Below are positions 44,482-54,209 of a stretch of 64,000 nt of DNA, piece after piece. The stretch lies in contig NZ_FXAF01000001.1 in the NCBI RefSeq assembly GCF_900177415.1, forward strand, positions 64,501 through 128,500, given 5' to 3'. The DNA comes from Xaviernesmea oryzae. GTDB lineage: Bacteria > Pseudomonadota > Alphaproteobacteria > Rhizobiales > Rhizobiaceae. Numbering within the stretch: position 1 is the first letter of the stretch; every line of letters starts with the position of its first letter. Position numbers and translations under genes: made by a program. The notes under the pieces are model-generated. The model was given only the letters and a program-made list of their open reading frames with translations. It was not told where the DNA came from and made no database searches.

Positions 44482-47400
44482 GTGACGAGACCGGGCATGA
44501 CGCTGATGGTTGGCCTGTTGAAATGGATCTTGAAGGCTGCGCTGGGCGTGGTCGCGATCCTGTTCGTCATGGCGCTGGGCGTTGTGCTCTTCGTGGCGCT
44601 CACGCCGGTCGGCGGACGGGTGGCGGCGGACCGCATATCGGCGATGGTCTCCACCCCGGACCGGACTATCACGTTCTCGCGTCCCGAAGGCCTTCTGACC
44701 GGCGATCTGCGCATCGATGCGCTCACGCTTTCCGATGAGGCGGGCCCCTATGCCCAGATCGGCGGCATCAAGGTCGACTGGTCGCCGGCCGCGCTCGTCG
44801 GCGGCGTTTTCCGTGCCGAGCACATTTCCGCCGAGACGGTGAACTTCATTCGTCCGCCGAGGCCGCCGAAAACGCCGGCGCCGGCGCAGACCACCTCGAC
44901 ATCTTCGGGATCGCCTCTGCCGGTCGGCATACGCGTGGCGCAGATCGATCTGCCGGACATCAATCTTTCCCAGGCGCTTTCGGGCGGACGCGACTTCTCG
45001 CTTTCGGTCAAGGGCTCGATCAACGCGACCGGTCCCGATATCTCGCTCGACCTTCAGGCGACCCGCAAGGACGAACCGGATGCGAAGGCTGCGGCCGACG
45101 TGGTCTATGCGCCCTCCGAAAACCGCCTGACCCTGAAGGCATCGGTTTCCGAGCCGCAGGGCGGTCTGCTCGCCCGTATCCTGCGGCTGCCGGGCGCCCC
45201 GGCCGTCCAGCTGGCCCTCGACGGCGAAGGTCCGCTTTCCAACTGGGCCGGCAAATTGCAGGGCAGCGTCGGCGGCACGCCGGTGATCGCGGTCGACGGC
45301 AAGCATATGCTGGTCGACAACGGCCGGCATCGCGTCGAAGTGACCGGCGGCGGCCAGCTCGCCACGCTGCTCCCGCCTGCCTTCCGGCCCCTGTTCGACG
45401 GCACCACAGATATCAACATCGCCGCAGTCTACGCGCCGTCCGGCCGTGTGGACATCGAACGCGGCGATCTCGTCTCCGGCGCCGTGAGGGTTTCCGCAAA
45501 AGGGGCCTGGGATCCGGCCGGCGACAACAGCCTGACCGCAGGCCTTACCGGCACCAACGGCCCCGTGGATTTCGTCTGGCCGATCAGCGGCCAGGAAAGC
45601 CGCTTCTCCTTCGAAAGCATCAACTTCACGCTTACGGGTGCGGCTTCCGCGGCGCGTTTCAATGCCACGGCCGCGCTGAATGCTGCCGAACTGCCCCAGG
45701 GCCGTTTCGGCCAGATCCGCCTGCAGGCTGAAAGCGAGGATCTCAATCTCGTCAATCGCACGGGCAGCATCCGCAGCCGGTTCACCGTGGCGCGGACGGA
45801 TTTTGCAAGCGACGATCTCGACCGGATCATCCGCGGGCCGGTGACGCTCGATGCGCCCCTGAGGCTTGCTCCTCCGGCAATCGGCCTCGATGCGGCAACC
45901 TTCGACAGCCCCAACGTCAACGGCACGCTTTCGGGCGCCTACGACATGTCGAAGCAGGCGGTGACCGGCAATTTCCGCATCTTCGCCAATCCCACCGTGC
46001 TGCCGCCCGCTCTTGTCTCCAAGTTCGAAGGCAAGCTCTCCGCCGAAGGCTATGTCAATGCGGTGACGAGCGGCCGCGTGAGCCTCGAGAACTTCGTGAT
46101 GCGATCCAATGCGGTCGAGGCGCACGGCAGCGTCCTGCTGGAAAACCAGAAGGTCACCGGCCGCCTTGCCGGCCGCGTACCGGACCTGAAGCGCTGGCTG
46201 CCGGAGGCGGAGGGCGCTGCCGGTTTCGATATCGCCGCCGACGGTCCGCTGACCGCGGTGGGCGTCAAGGCGATCGTCAATTCCGCCGATGCGCGGATGG
46301 CCGGCCGCAGGCTGCAGGATCTGAGCCTGACGCTGGACGGAACGGCCGATCCGAATGCGCCCAAAGGCAAGCTGGCAGCCACGGGATCGCTGGACAGTCA
46401 GCCGATCCGCGTCAATGCCGACCTCGCTTCGACCGAGGGCCGCACGAGCGCGCCGGCAATCAATGTCGAGGTCGGTCCCAACAGGCTGAACGGCGCGTTG
46501 AATTTCTCGCCTGATTTCCTTCCGGAAGGCCAGCTGACCTTCGATTTTCCCGATGTCTCGCTGCTGGCCGCCCTCGCCGGCCAGCTGGCGCAGGGCGATC
46601 TGCGCGGCACGGTCATGCTCAACAATACGGACGGCCGGGCCGGCGCCGTTATCAAGGCATCCGGCAACGCGCTCCGCCGCGGCTCGATCGAGATCGCACA
46701 GCCGAATGTCGACCTTGCGATCCCCGACATCAAGGCGATCGCCGCCGAGGGCACCGTGCGCGCCGCCCGCATCGGCGCCGGTTCGGTCGGCGTCAGCGAC
46801 ATCGATCTCGGCGTCAGCCACGGCGGCAACAGGACGAACTTCAATCTCACGGCTCAGTACGACAACGCCCCGCTCAATGCCGTGGGGGATGTCCAGACCG
46901 GAGCGGATATTTCGGTCGGCATCGAAAGCTTCGCCGCTTCGCCGCGCAACATACCGATCCGGCTTGCCGCGCCGACCCGTATCGCCATTGCCGATGGCGG
47001 CGCGCGTCTTGCCGGCCTTACCCTCTCGACCGGCAACGGCAGCGTCACCGTCAACGGCACGGCCGGCTCGGCGCTCGATCTGACCGCCGATATCAAGGCG
47101 CTGCCCGCAAACCTGCTCAACGCCTTCGTTCCGGCAATCAACGCCGCGGGCACGATTTCCGGCACCGTCAATGCGACCGGCACCACGTCCGCCCCTTCTA
47201 TCCGCTATGATCTTGAATGGAATGATGCACAGCTTCGCCAGACGCGCGATGCTGGCATCAGTCCGTTTCGCCTTCAGGCAAGCGGAAGCTTCGCAGGCGG
47301 GACAGTCGCACTAGATGCGACCCGCCTGACGGGTTCGGGCGGTCTCGACCTTTCCGCAACGGGGCGCGTCATCCTTCAGAACGGCGTTCCGGCGCTCGAT

Positions 47401-48996
47401 ATCAACGCCCGCGCCAATGCCGTGCCCGCCAGCTTGATCAATGCTTTCGCGCCGAGCCTCGGCGCCCGCGGCACGATTTCCGGCACGGTCACCGCGACCG
47501 GTACGCCCGAGGCGCCGGCCGTCCGCTACGACCTTCGCTGGGCCGATGCCGGCGTCAGCCAGACCGCATCCGCGGGCCTTGCCGCATTGAACATTACCGC
47601 CAACGGCACATTCCAGAACGGCACGGTCACGGTCGACACCCGCCTTTCGGGGGGAGGCGGTGTCTCGCTATCCGGTGGCGGCTCGGTTTCGCTTGCGGGC
47701 CAGAAGCCGCTCAACCTGCAATTCAACGGGCAATTGCCCTTCTCCATCTTGGCCGGACAGCTCGCTGCTCAGGGTTTCATGCTGGAAGGCACCGGCAATG
47801 TCGACGTTGCGATTAAGGGCACGGCGGCCGCACCGGCGATCACCGGAACGGCCTCCTCCTCCGGAGCGCGCTTCATCGATGTGCGGCGAAACCTTGCAGT
47901 CACCGATCTTGCCGCCAACGTTTCGTTCGACGGCAACAGCGCCAATATTTCCAGGCTTTCCGGCAGACTTTCGGGCGGCGGCACCGTTTCCGTCCAGGGG
48001 TCGGTCGGCATCGCGCCCGGCTCCGGCTTTCCCGCCGATCTGAGGATCACGCTCGCGCAGGCGACCTATGCCGACGGCACGCTGTTTGCCGCAACGGCCG
48101 ACGGAGCCTTGACGATCACCGGCCCGCTGACCTCCGGCCCGGTTCTCGGCGGCCGGGTAACGCTCACCAAGGCGGCGATCACCGTGCCGGCACGCCTTCC
48201 GACCTCGCTCACCGCCATCGACATCCGCCACCGCAACGCCCCGCCGGACGTATTGCGCCAGATGGAAGAACTGCGCCCGAAAGATGCGACTGGCAGTTCG
48301 AGGCCGATCGCGCTCAACCTGCAGATCAGCGCGCCGAACGGCATATTCGTCCGCGGCCGCGGCATCGATGCGGAACTCGGCGGCGAGCTGACCGTCACCG
48401 GCACGGCGGTGGACCCGATCGTCGCAGGCGGCTTCGAGATGCGCCGCGGGCGCATCGTCATCCTCGCCAAACGCCTCGACTTCACCGAGGGCGACATCAC
48501 CTTCGGGGGCGGCCTGATCCCGGTCCTGAACATGGAAGCCAATACGACCTCCGGCCAGACGACGATCACGGTGAACGTCACCGGCATAGCCAACGATCCG
48601 ACCATAGCTTTCTCCTCCTCCCCTGCCCTGCCGCAGGACGAGGTTCTGGCGCAGCTGATCTTCGGCCAGTCCATGTCGCGGCTCTCGCCGCTGCAGATCG
48701 CCCAGCTCGCCGATGCCGTGTCCCAGCTCGCAGGCGGCGGCTCCACCTCGCTCCTCGAAACGCTGCGCAGCAATCTCGGCGTCGACGACCTCGACATCAA
48801 CACCGATTCGACGGGCCAGACGACTGTTTCGGTCGGCCGCTACCTCAACGATCGCACCTATCTGCAGGTCGAGCAGGGCGGTTCCGGCGGAGCCCAGGCC
48901 ACCATCAACCTCGACGTCGGCCGGGGTGTGAAGCTGAAGGCCGGCGCGGGGACGGAAGGCGGCACCGCCGGTATCTTTTACGAGCGCGAATACTGA
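44482..48996 (+). CDS. tamB: translocation and assembly module protein TamB
   Basis: A 1504-residue inner-membrane-anchored periplasmic protein, partner of TamA. It has one N-terminal helix (LLKWILKAALGVVAILFVMA), a very long beta-repeat region of AsmA/groove type, and the C-terminal DUF490 domain with GGFEMRRGRIVILAKRLDF, FGQSMSRLSPLQIAQLADAVSQ and the closing TAGIFYEREY. In the middle, at about 865-1080, two repeats share NLLNAFVPAINAAGTISGTV and SLINAFAPSLGARGTISGTV. The start could be GTG 44482, right behind GAGAGG, or ATG 44497 or 44506. The length agrees with alphaproteobacterial TamB proteins. Confidence 0.9.
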   Translation: MTRPGMTLMVGLLKWILKAALGVVAILFVMALGVVLFVALTPVGGRVAADRISAMVSTPDRTITFSRPEGLLTGDLRIDALTLSDEAGPYAQIGGIKVDWSPAALVGGVFRAEHISAETVNFIRPPRPPKTPAPAQTTSTSSGSPLPVGIRVAQIDLPDINLSQALSGGRDFSLSVKGSINATGPDISLDLQATRKDEPDAKAAADVVYAPSENRLTLKASVSEPQGGLLARILRLPGAPAVQLALDGEGPLSNWAGKLQGSVGGTPVIAVDGKHMLVDNGRHRVEVTGGGQLATLLPPAFRPLFDGTTDINIAAVYAPSGRVDIERGDLVSGAVRVSAKGAWDPAGDNSLTAGLTGTNGPVDFVWPISGQESRFSFESINFTLTGAASAARFNATAALNAAELPQGRFGQIRLQAESEDLNLVNRTGSIRSRFTVARTDFASDDLDRIIRGPVTLDAPLRLAPPAIGLDAATFDSPNVNGTLSGAYDMSKQAVTGNFRIFANPTVLPPALVSKFEGKLSAEGYVNAVTSGRVSLENFVMRSNAVEAHGSVLLENQKVTGRLAGRVPDLKRWLPEAEGAAGFDIAADGPLTAVGVKAIVNSADARMAGRRLQDLSLTLDGTADPNAPKGKLAATGSLDSQPIRVNADLASTEGRTSAPAINVEVGPNRLNGALNFSPDFLPEGQLTFDFPDVSLLAALAGQLAQGDLRGTVMLNNTDGRAGAVIKASGNALRRGSIEIAQPNVDLAIPDIKAIAAEGTVRAARIGAGSVGVSDIDLGVSHGGNRTNFNLTAQYDNAPLNAVGDVQTGADISVGIESFAASPRNIPIRLAAPTRIAIADGGARLAGLTLSTGNGSVTVNGTAGSALDLTADIKALPANLLNAFVPAINAAGTISGTVNATGTTSAPSIRYDLEWNDAQLRQTRDAGISPFRLQASGSFAGGTVALDATRLTGSGGLDLSATGRVILQNGVPALDINARANAVPASLINAFAPSLGARGTISGTVTATGTPEAPAVRYDLRWADAGVSQTASAGLAALNITANGTFQNGTVTVDTRLSGGGGVSLSGGGSVSLAGQKPLNLQFNGQLPFSILAGQLAAQGFMLEGTGNVDVAIKGTAAAPAITGTASSSGARFIDVRRNLAVTDLAANVSFDGNSANISRLSGRLSGGGTVSVQGSVGIAPGSGFPADLRITLAQATYADGTLFAATADGALTITGPLTSGPVLGGRVTLTKAAITVPARLPTSLTAIDIRHRNAPPDVLRQMEELRPKDATGSSRPIALNLQISAPNGIFVRGRGIDAELGGELTVTGTAVDPIVAGGFEMRRGRIVILAKRLDFTEGDITFGGGLIPVLNMEANTTSGQTTITVNVTGIANDPTIAFSSSPALPQDEVLAQLIFGQSMSRLSPLQIAQLADAVSQLAGGGSTSLLETLRSNLGVDDLDINTDSTGQTTVSVGRYLNDRTYLQVEQGGSGGAQATINLDVGRGVKLKAGAGTEGGTAGIFYEREY

Positions 48997-49032
48997 TTTC
49001 GCATCCGCATTGTTCTGCTTCCGGAGAATGGA

Positions 49033-49962
49033 ATGACCTCCAAGGACATCACATTGATCGGCGTTCCTTTGGAAGAGGGCTCCGGCCGCGGCGGCTGTGC
49101 CATGGGGCCGGCCGCCTTCCGGCTGGCGGGCATCGTCAAGGCGCTGGAAGGCCTCGGCTTCCGCGTCAGCGATAGCGGCGATCTGAGGCCGGAGCCGGCC
49201 ACCGATCTTGAAGACCGGCAGGACGCGAAGAACCTGGCGATCGTCGGCGCATTTGCGCGGGCGCTCGAAAACCGTACCTATGAGAAGGCCAGAGCCGGCT
49301 CCATTCCGGTGATCATGGGCGGCGATCACAGCCTTTCCATGGGCAGCGTGCCGGGCATGGCGCGTTATGCCGCCGAAATCGGCCGGCCGCTTTTCGTGCT
49401 CTGGGTCGATGCGCATGCGGATTTCAACTCGCCGGAAACCTCGCCCTCCGGCAATATCCACGGCATGCCGGTCGCCTTCTTTACCGGCCATGCGGAATTC
49501 GCCCCGATCCTCGACAAGAACCGGCCGATGGTGAACCCCAAACACGTTTTCCAGGTCGGTATCCGGTCCGTCGACGAGATCGAGCGCAAGCTGATTGCCG
49601 AACACGGCGTCAACGTCTTCGACATGCGGGCGATCGACGAGCACGGCATCGCCGCGATCATGCGCCAGGTGATCGAAACGGTGAGCGCCGCAAACGGCCT
49701 TCTGCATGTCAGCCTCGATGTCGATTTCCTCGATCCGGATATCGCGCCGGGGGTCGGCACGACCGTGCCGGGCGGCGCCACCTTCCGTGAGGCGCATCTG
49801 ATCATGGAAATGCTGCACGACACCGGGCTCGTCTGCTCGCTCGATCTCGTCGAGCTCAATCCTTTCCTGGACGATCGCGGCAGGAGCGCCCGCATCATGG
49901 TGGAACTCACGGCCAGCCTCTTCGGCCGGCGCGTGCTCGACCGCCCCACGCGTTCGGCGTGA
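49033..49962 (+). CDS. arginase
   Basis: Hydrolyses L-arginine to ornithine and urea, with two manganese ions. The 309-residue protein has all three metal motifs: GGDHSLSMG near 95, WVDAHADFN near 125, and SLDVDFLDPDIAPGVGT near 230, plus GNIHGMPVAF. The C-terminus ends RPTRSA. It fits arginase rather than agmatinase, because of the loop NSPETSPSGNIHG. It is 36 bases after tamB on the same strand but with no functional link. The gene is often called arcA or rocF in rhizobia. Confidence 0.93.
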   Translation: MTSKDITLIGVPLEEGSGRGGCAMGPAAFRLAGIVKALEGLGFRVSDSGDLRPEPATDLEDRQDAKNLAIVGAFARALENRTYEKARAGSIPVIMGGDHSLSMGSVPGMARYAAEIGRPLFVLWVDAHADFNSPETSPSGNIHGMPVAFFTGHAEFAPILDKNRPMVNPKHVFQVGIRSVDEIERKLIAEHGVNVFDMRAIDEHGIAAIMRQVIETVSAANGLLHVSLDVDFLDPDIAPGVGTTVPGGATFREAHLIMEMLHDTGLVCSLDLVELNPFLDDRGRSARIMVELTASLFGRRVLDRPTRSA

Positions 49963-50147
49963 TATCGCGACAGGCAAAACTCCGCATTTTTCATTCAGAT
50001 TTGGGCAACACTCTTCGCATAGGATTGTCGAAGCGTAACGTGATGCATAACGCTGCATTCCTGGCACGCGAACTCATGGCAACGGCCGCGTGCGCACATC
50101 CGTGCAGCCGCTCCCGCCCAGGCACCGGATAGTGGGAAAGAATTCTG

Positions 50148-50627
50148 ATGGCTACGACGATCAACTCCACAAGCTACGGCGGCGAAACGCTGGAAATCAT
50201 CGCCTTCCGCCTGCACGATCAGGAATTCTGCGTGAAGACGACGACAATCCGCGAAATCCGCGGCTGGGCGCCGTCCACGCCGATCCCGCATGCGCCCGCC
50301 GACGTGATCGGCGTCATGAACCTGCGCGGCTCCGTGATCCCGATCATCGACCTCGCCTACAAGCTCGGCATGAAGAGCACGGTCGCCAATGAGCGCAGCG
50401 CCATCGTCGTTGCCGAAGTCCACAACATGGTCATCGGAATGCTGGTCGACCGCGTCTCCGATATTCTGACCATTCCCTCCAGCCAGGTTCAGCCGGTTCC
50501 GGAAATCTCCGCCTCCTTCGACAAGTCCTTCTCCGAAGGCATCATCGCCAACGAGAACGGCATGATCTGCTTCCTCAACCTTGCCAAGATGTTCAAGGGT
50601 AACGAAGCAGAAGAGCTGGCTGCGTGA
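50148..50627 (+). CDS. cheW: chemotaxis adaptor protein CheW
   Basis: A 159-residue single-domain CheW that couples receptors to CheA. It has EIIAFRLHDQEFCVKTTTIREI, the conserved VIGVMNLRGSVIPIIDL at 53-70, and VDRVSDILTIPSSQVQPVPE. It lies 186 bases after the arginase gene and ends with a good terminator, so it is read as one unit. A cytoplasmic chemoreceptor gene lies 282 bases downstream. No che operon is in the window. Confidence 0.92.
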   Translation: MATTINSTSYGGETLEIIAFRLHDQEFCVKTTTIREIRGWAPSTPIPHAPADVIGVMNLRGSVIPIIDLAYKLGMKSTVANERSAIVVAEVHNMVIGMLVDRVSDILTIPSSQVQPVPEISASFDKSFSEGIIANENGMICFLNLAKMFKGNEAEELAA

Positions 50628-50670
50628 AACTTTCCTGCTTATCCAGGCCGCAATGACGGCCTGAAACAAC

Positions 50671-50704
50671 AAAGGGCCGTCGGATGGTTTTCCGGCGGCC
50701 TTTT
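50671..50704 (+). terminator. rho-independent terminator of cheW
   Basis: A stem of GGGCCGTCGGA (50674-50684) with TCCGGCGGCC (50691-50700) and a short loop is followed by four T. It lies 44 bases after the cheW stop. The bases before the next gene (50705-50909) are AT-rich and likely hold its promoter. Confidence 0.75.
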
Positions 50705-50909
50705 CGTACGTGTCAGCGGCAGCGCATTCCCTTCGATCCGATTTATCCGGAAGAACCGATATTTCGAATTTACTTAAATTACCTATTAATATTTCGATGT
50801 ACTAATGCAGCCAAAGGTTTATATTTTCAGAGTCGCCGTGCATGGCGGGTCTGAAAGATTGAAACCGGGAGAAGGTAACAAGGTTTCATACTTTTCAAGG
50901 AGATAGGGA

Positions 50910-52667
50910 ATGCTGGGGATAGGCAGGACCATCGAGGCATATCATGCGATCGAAGCCATATCGCGATCGCAGGCCATCATCGAGTTCGATCTGAACGGCA
51001 CGGTACTCAACGCAAACGCGAATTTCTGTCAGGCGCTAGGCTATACGTTGCCGGAAATCCGGGGCAAGCATCATCGCATGTTCTGCGACCCTGATTATGC
51101 GGTCTCCGAAGAATACCGGGCGTTCTGGGCCAATCTTGCCGCCGGTAAATTCGACGCGCGGGAATACAAGCGGATCACAAAGTCCGGCAGGGAAATCTGG
51201 ATCCAGGCTTCCTATAATCCGGTCTTGCGCGGCGGCAAGCCCTATAAGGTGATCAAGTTCGCGACCGATATCACCGCCGCCAAGCTCGCCGCCGCCGAGG
51301 ATGCCAGCAAGCTCGCGGCGATCGGGCAGTCGCAGGCGGTGATCGAATTCACGCCGGAGGGCGAGATCCTCACCGCCAACGAAAATTTCTGCCGGGGCCT
51401 CGGCTACGATCTTTCCGAGATCAAGGGCAAGCATCACCGCATGTTCTGCGATCCGGCCTATGCCGCCTCCGAGGAATACAAGGCGTTCTGGAAACGGCTC
51501 GCCGGCGGCGAGTTCATCGCGGACGAGTTCGTGCGTTACGGCAAGCACGGCAAGGAGATCTGGATCCAGGCGGCCTACAACCCGATCCGCGACATGAGCG
51601 GCAAGGTGACCAAGGTCGTGAAGTTCGCGACCGACGTGACGCCACGCATGAGCGCCATCGGCCAGCTCGGCAGGAGCCTTCGCGACCTGGCCGACGGAAA
51701 GCTGGACCAGAGCCTCGACACGCCTTTCGTGCCGACGATGGAAACGGTGCGCCACGACTTCAATACGGTCGCCGCCAAGCTGCGCGACGCAATGCAGGTC
51801 GTCGGCAAGAATGCCGCCGGCATCGCCGCCGCATCGAACGAGGTGCGCGACGCCTCCAGCGAGCTCGCCAAACGGACCGAGCAGCAGGCGGCCTCGCTGG
51901 AAGAAGCGGCTGCGGCACTGGAACAGGTCACCAGCACGGTGGGAGATTCGAGCCGCCGCGCCGACGAAGCCGGCAGGCTCGTGACCCACACCAAGGAGCA
52001 TGCCGAAAAATCCGGCCTCGTCGTCCGGGATGCGATCGCCGCCATGGATCAGATCGCCCATTCCTCCGGTGAGATCACCAGCATCATCGGGGTGATCGAC
52101 GACATCGCGTTCCAGACCAATCTCCTGGCGCTCAATGCCGGGGTGGAGGCCGCACGCGCTGGCGAGGCAGGCAAGGGTTTCGCGGTTGTCGCGCAGGAGG
52201 TGCGGGAACTCGCGCAACGCTCGGCCAAGGCCGCAAAGGAAATCAAGACGCTCATCAACACGTCGAGCCAGCAGGTTTCAAGCGGCGTCACCCTTGTCGG
52301 CCAGACCGGAACGGCGCTGCGCGAGATCGCCGACCAGGTGACGGAAATCCACGCCAACGTGACGGCCATCGTCGAGGCCTCGCGCGAACAGGCCGCCAGC
52401 CTGCGGGAGATCAGCCAGGCCGTCAATCACATGGACCAGGCGACCCAGAAGAACGCCGCCATGGTGGAGGAAACCACGGCCGCGAGCCATTCGCTGGCGG
52501 GCGAAGCCGAAAGCCTGCGGGTTCTGCTCTCGCAATTCGATGTCGGCAGCCAGCCGGAAGTCAGACCTGCGGCGCGGGAGGCACGCCCGGCCCACGCCCA
52601 TGTGGCGCCGCTGCGCCTGGCGCATGCAAACCTGAAGGCCAAGGCCCAGGAATGGGAAAACTTTTAG
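50910..52667 (+). CDS. cytoplasmic methyl-accepting chemotaxis protein with two PAS domains
   Basis: A 585-residue soluble receptor with no membrane helix. Two PAS/PAC repeats (about 18-125 and 138-247) share long blocks such as GKHHRMFCDP, EEY and EIWIQA. Then follow a HAMP-like segment (about 248-300) and a signalling domain with the tip NLLALNAGVEAARAGEAGKGFAVVA. The last five residues, EWENF, fit the xWxxF tether for CheR and CheB. This layout matches the Sinorhizobium McpY and Pseudomonas BdlA type, which sense internal redox or energy state. A strong AAGGAGATAGGG precedes the ATG. Confidence 0.9.
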   Translation: MLGIGRTIEAYHAIEAISRSQAIIEFDLNGTVLNANANFCQALGYTLPEIRGKHHRMFCDPDYAVSEEYRAFWANLAAGKFDAREYKRITKSGREIWIQASYNPVLRGGKPYKVIKFATDITAAKLAAAEDASKLAAIGQSQAVIEFTPEGEILTANENFCRGLGYDLSEIKGKHHRMFCDPAYAASEEYKAFWKRLAGGEFIADEFVRYGKHGKEIWIQAAYNPIRDMSGKVTKVVKFATDVTPRMSAIGQLGRSLRDLADGKLDQSLDTPFVPTMETVRHDFNTVAAKLRDAMQVVGKNAAGIAAASNEVRDASSELAKRTEQQAASLEEAAAALEQVTSTVGDSSRRADEAGRLVTHTKEHAEKSGLVVRDAIAAMDQIAHSSGEITSIIGVIDDIAFQTNLLALNAGVEAARAGEAGKGFAVVAQEVRELAQRSAKAAKEIKTLINTSSQQVSSGVTLVGQTGTALREIADQVTEIHANVTAIVEASREQAASLREISQAVNHMDQATQKNAAMVEETTAASHSLAGEAESLRVLLSQFDVGSQPEVRPAAREARPAHAHVAPLRLAHANLKAKAQEWENF

Positions 52668-52701
52668 AGCGTCATGCACCCGTTCGGAGGCAGGACGCTC
52701 T
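52666..52701. repeat. AGAGCGTC inverted repeat at the end of the receptor gene
   Basis: AGAGCGTC (52666-52673) pairs with GACGCTCT (52694-52701) over a 20-base loop and starts inside the stop codon of the receptor gene. There is no T run after it, so it is a repeat unit of the common rhizobial type and only possibly a transcript end. The following 117 bases to fdsD hold nothing that I recognise. Confidence 0.5.
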
Positions 52702-52818
52702 GAATTATGAAATCGACGCATAGGTCTAAAGCCCGCAGCGTGAACCGCAGCGAGCTTTTTCCGGTCATCGGCCTCGAGGTTCGATAAAGCGGCGCTGCCG
52801 AGCTTCCGCACGAGGAGG

Positions 52819-53175
52819 CTAGGCCGCCCCCTCCGGAATGCTCGGTTCGGAGAGCGATTCTCCTGCCCCGGGGCCCTTGCCGCCGGGTGCACCCTTGGCA
52901 TCCTCCCCAAAGCCGACCCCGGATCCGGCCCTGGCCTCCGGCCGGCGGATCAGGACAGAAGCCTCGATGACGAGCGGCATAAGCCCCGCCCCGCCCCTGT
53001 CGAGATGTTCGAAGAATTGCCGCCGCATGCGCGGTTCCCAGAACTTGTTGATATGCGTCGCGACGCCTTCGGCGCGCACGTTCTCCGGCTGCGACATGAA
53101 GAAGGTGGCGATCTGGTTCGCCATCCGGACAAGCTTGTCGAGCACCAGCTGCTCCGGGCTCTTATCATGCGACAT
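52819..53175 (-). CDS. fdsD: formate dehydrogenase delta subunit
   Basis: A 118-residue small subunit of the NAD-linked molybdenum formate dehydrogenase. The core SPEQLVLDKLVRMANQIATFFM and VATHINKFWEPRMRRQFFEHLD matches FdsD, which helps assembly of the complex. The tail of about 40 residues is rich in Gly, Ala and Pro and is longer than usual. The start ATG 53175 has GGAG nine bases upstream, and it overlaps the end of fdhD by 11 bases. It is the last gene of the fds unit. Confidence 0.88.
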   Translation of the reverse strand: MSHDKSPEQLVLDKLVRMANQIATFFMSQPENVRAEGVATHINKFWEPRMRRQFFEHLDRGGAGLMPLVIEASVLIRRPEARAGSGVGFGEDAKGAPGGKGPGAGESLSEPSIPEGAA

Positions 53176-53992
53176 CGGCGACAACTCCGGTGGTAATGCG
53201 ATCGGTACGCGTGAAAATCTCGAAATCCTCTCCGCGCGTCAGCGCGACAAGGGTCATTCCCGCCTCCTCGGCGGTGCGGATGGCGAGCGCGGTCGGTGCG
53301 GAAATGGCAATCAGAACGGAGCTTCCGAGGATCGCCGCCTTCTGCACCATCTCGACCGAAATGCGGCTGGTGACGACCACCACGCCGTCCGGACCTTTCA
53401 CGCCCTTGCGGGTGACGGCGCCGGCCAGCTTGTCGAGCGCGTTGTGGCGGCCGACATCCTCGCGGACGGCGACGAGCCCCTGCCCCGGCACGAAGAAGCC
53501 GGCGCCATGGACGGCATGGGTTTGCGCGTGAAGTGGCTGCGCGCCATTGAGCGCCGCGGCCGCCCCCGCCACGTCTTTCGGCGTCAGGGTCAGCGATACG
53601 GAGGAAACGTCCGGCACCGGCCGTATGGCCTGGTCGATCGACTCGATGCCGCAGAGGCCGCAGCCGACCGGCCCGGCCATATGACGCCGGCGGGCGCGCA
53701 ATGCGTCCTCCTTCTCCTCCGCGAGCGTCACCTGAACGTCGAGGCCCCTGCCTTCATCGACGACGGTGATCTTTTCGATTTCCGTCATCGAGGCGATGAT
53801 GCCTTCGGTCAGGCTGAAGCCGACGGCGAAATCCTCGAGATCGGCCGGCGTCCCCATCATGACCGCATGAGTGGAACCGCCATAGGAGAACGCGATCGGC
53901 ACCTCCTCCGGCACCTCCCGCGAACCGGCGCGGATCACGCCATTGCGGCGGGCGATCTCGGGGGCTGTGGCGGTGGTTTTAAATGCAGCCAT
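53165..53992 (-). CDS. fdhD: formate dehydrogenase accessory sulfurtransferase FdhD
   Basis: A 275-residue protein that carries sulfur to the molybdenum cofactor of formate dehydrogenase and is needed for its activity. The conserved CxxC is in VGCGLCGIES, and the other motifs LEDFAVGFSLTEGII, DVGRHNALDKLAGA and VVVTSRISVEMVQKAAILG are clear. The start ATG 53992 is the first that matches the family; it is 218 bases after fdsA, with a palindromic element in the gap. Also called fdsC in this operon type. Confidence 0.93.
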   Translation of the reverse strand: MAAFKTTATAPEIARRNGVIRAGSREVPEEVPIAFSYGGSTHAVMMGTPADLEDFAVGFSLTEGIIASMTEIEKITVVDEGRGLDVQVTLAEEKEDALRARRRHMAGPVGCGLCGIESIDQAIRPVPDVSSVSLTLTPKDVAGAAAALNGAQPLHAQTHAVHGAGFFVPGQGLVAVREDVGRHNALDKLAGAVTRKGVKGPDGVVVVTSRISVEMVQKAAILGSSVLIAISAPTALAIRTAEEAGMTLVALTRGEDFEIFTRTDRITTGVVADVA

Positions 53993-54010
53993 GGAATGCC
54001 GGGGCAAAAA

Positions 54011-54186
54011 CGCCCCCCTCTGGCCTGCCGGCCATCTCCCCCACAGGTGGGGAGATCACAAGCGGCGAAGCCTTCCCGACACGCTCAAGCTTTACTGCGT
54101 GGTCCCGCCCCTTGCTTGGGGAAGCCGGCGCATCTTGCCGATCTCCCCACCTGTGGGGGAGATGGCCGGCAGGCCAGAGGGGGGCG
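54011..54186. repeat. RIME-type palindrome between fdsA and fdhD
   Basis: A 176-base element with inverted ends of about 47 bases, from CGCCCCCCTCTGGCCTGC at 54011 to its complement ending at 54186, with a central part of about 80 bases that includes CAAGCGGCGAAGCCTTCCC. It is nearly identical in its ends to the element at 57132. It is inside the fds operon, 24 bases after the fdsA stop and 18 bases before the fdhD start. Confidence 0.8.
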
Positions 54187-54209
54187 ATCCAGACACAAGC
54201 GGTCATTCG

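Noticed and set aside
44308-50067. Long minus-strand frames antisense to tamB and arginase
   Set aside because: TamB and arginase have clear domains in the plus direction; the antisense frames are rich in Arg, Gly and Asp without motifs.
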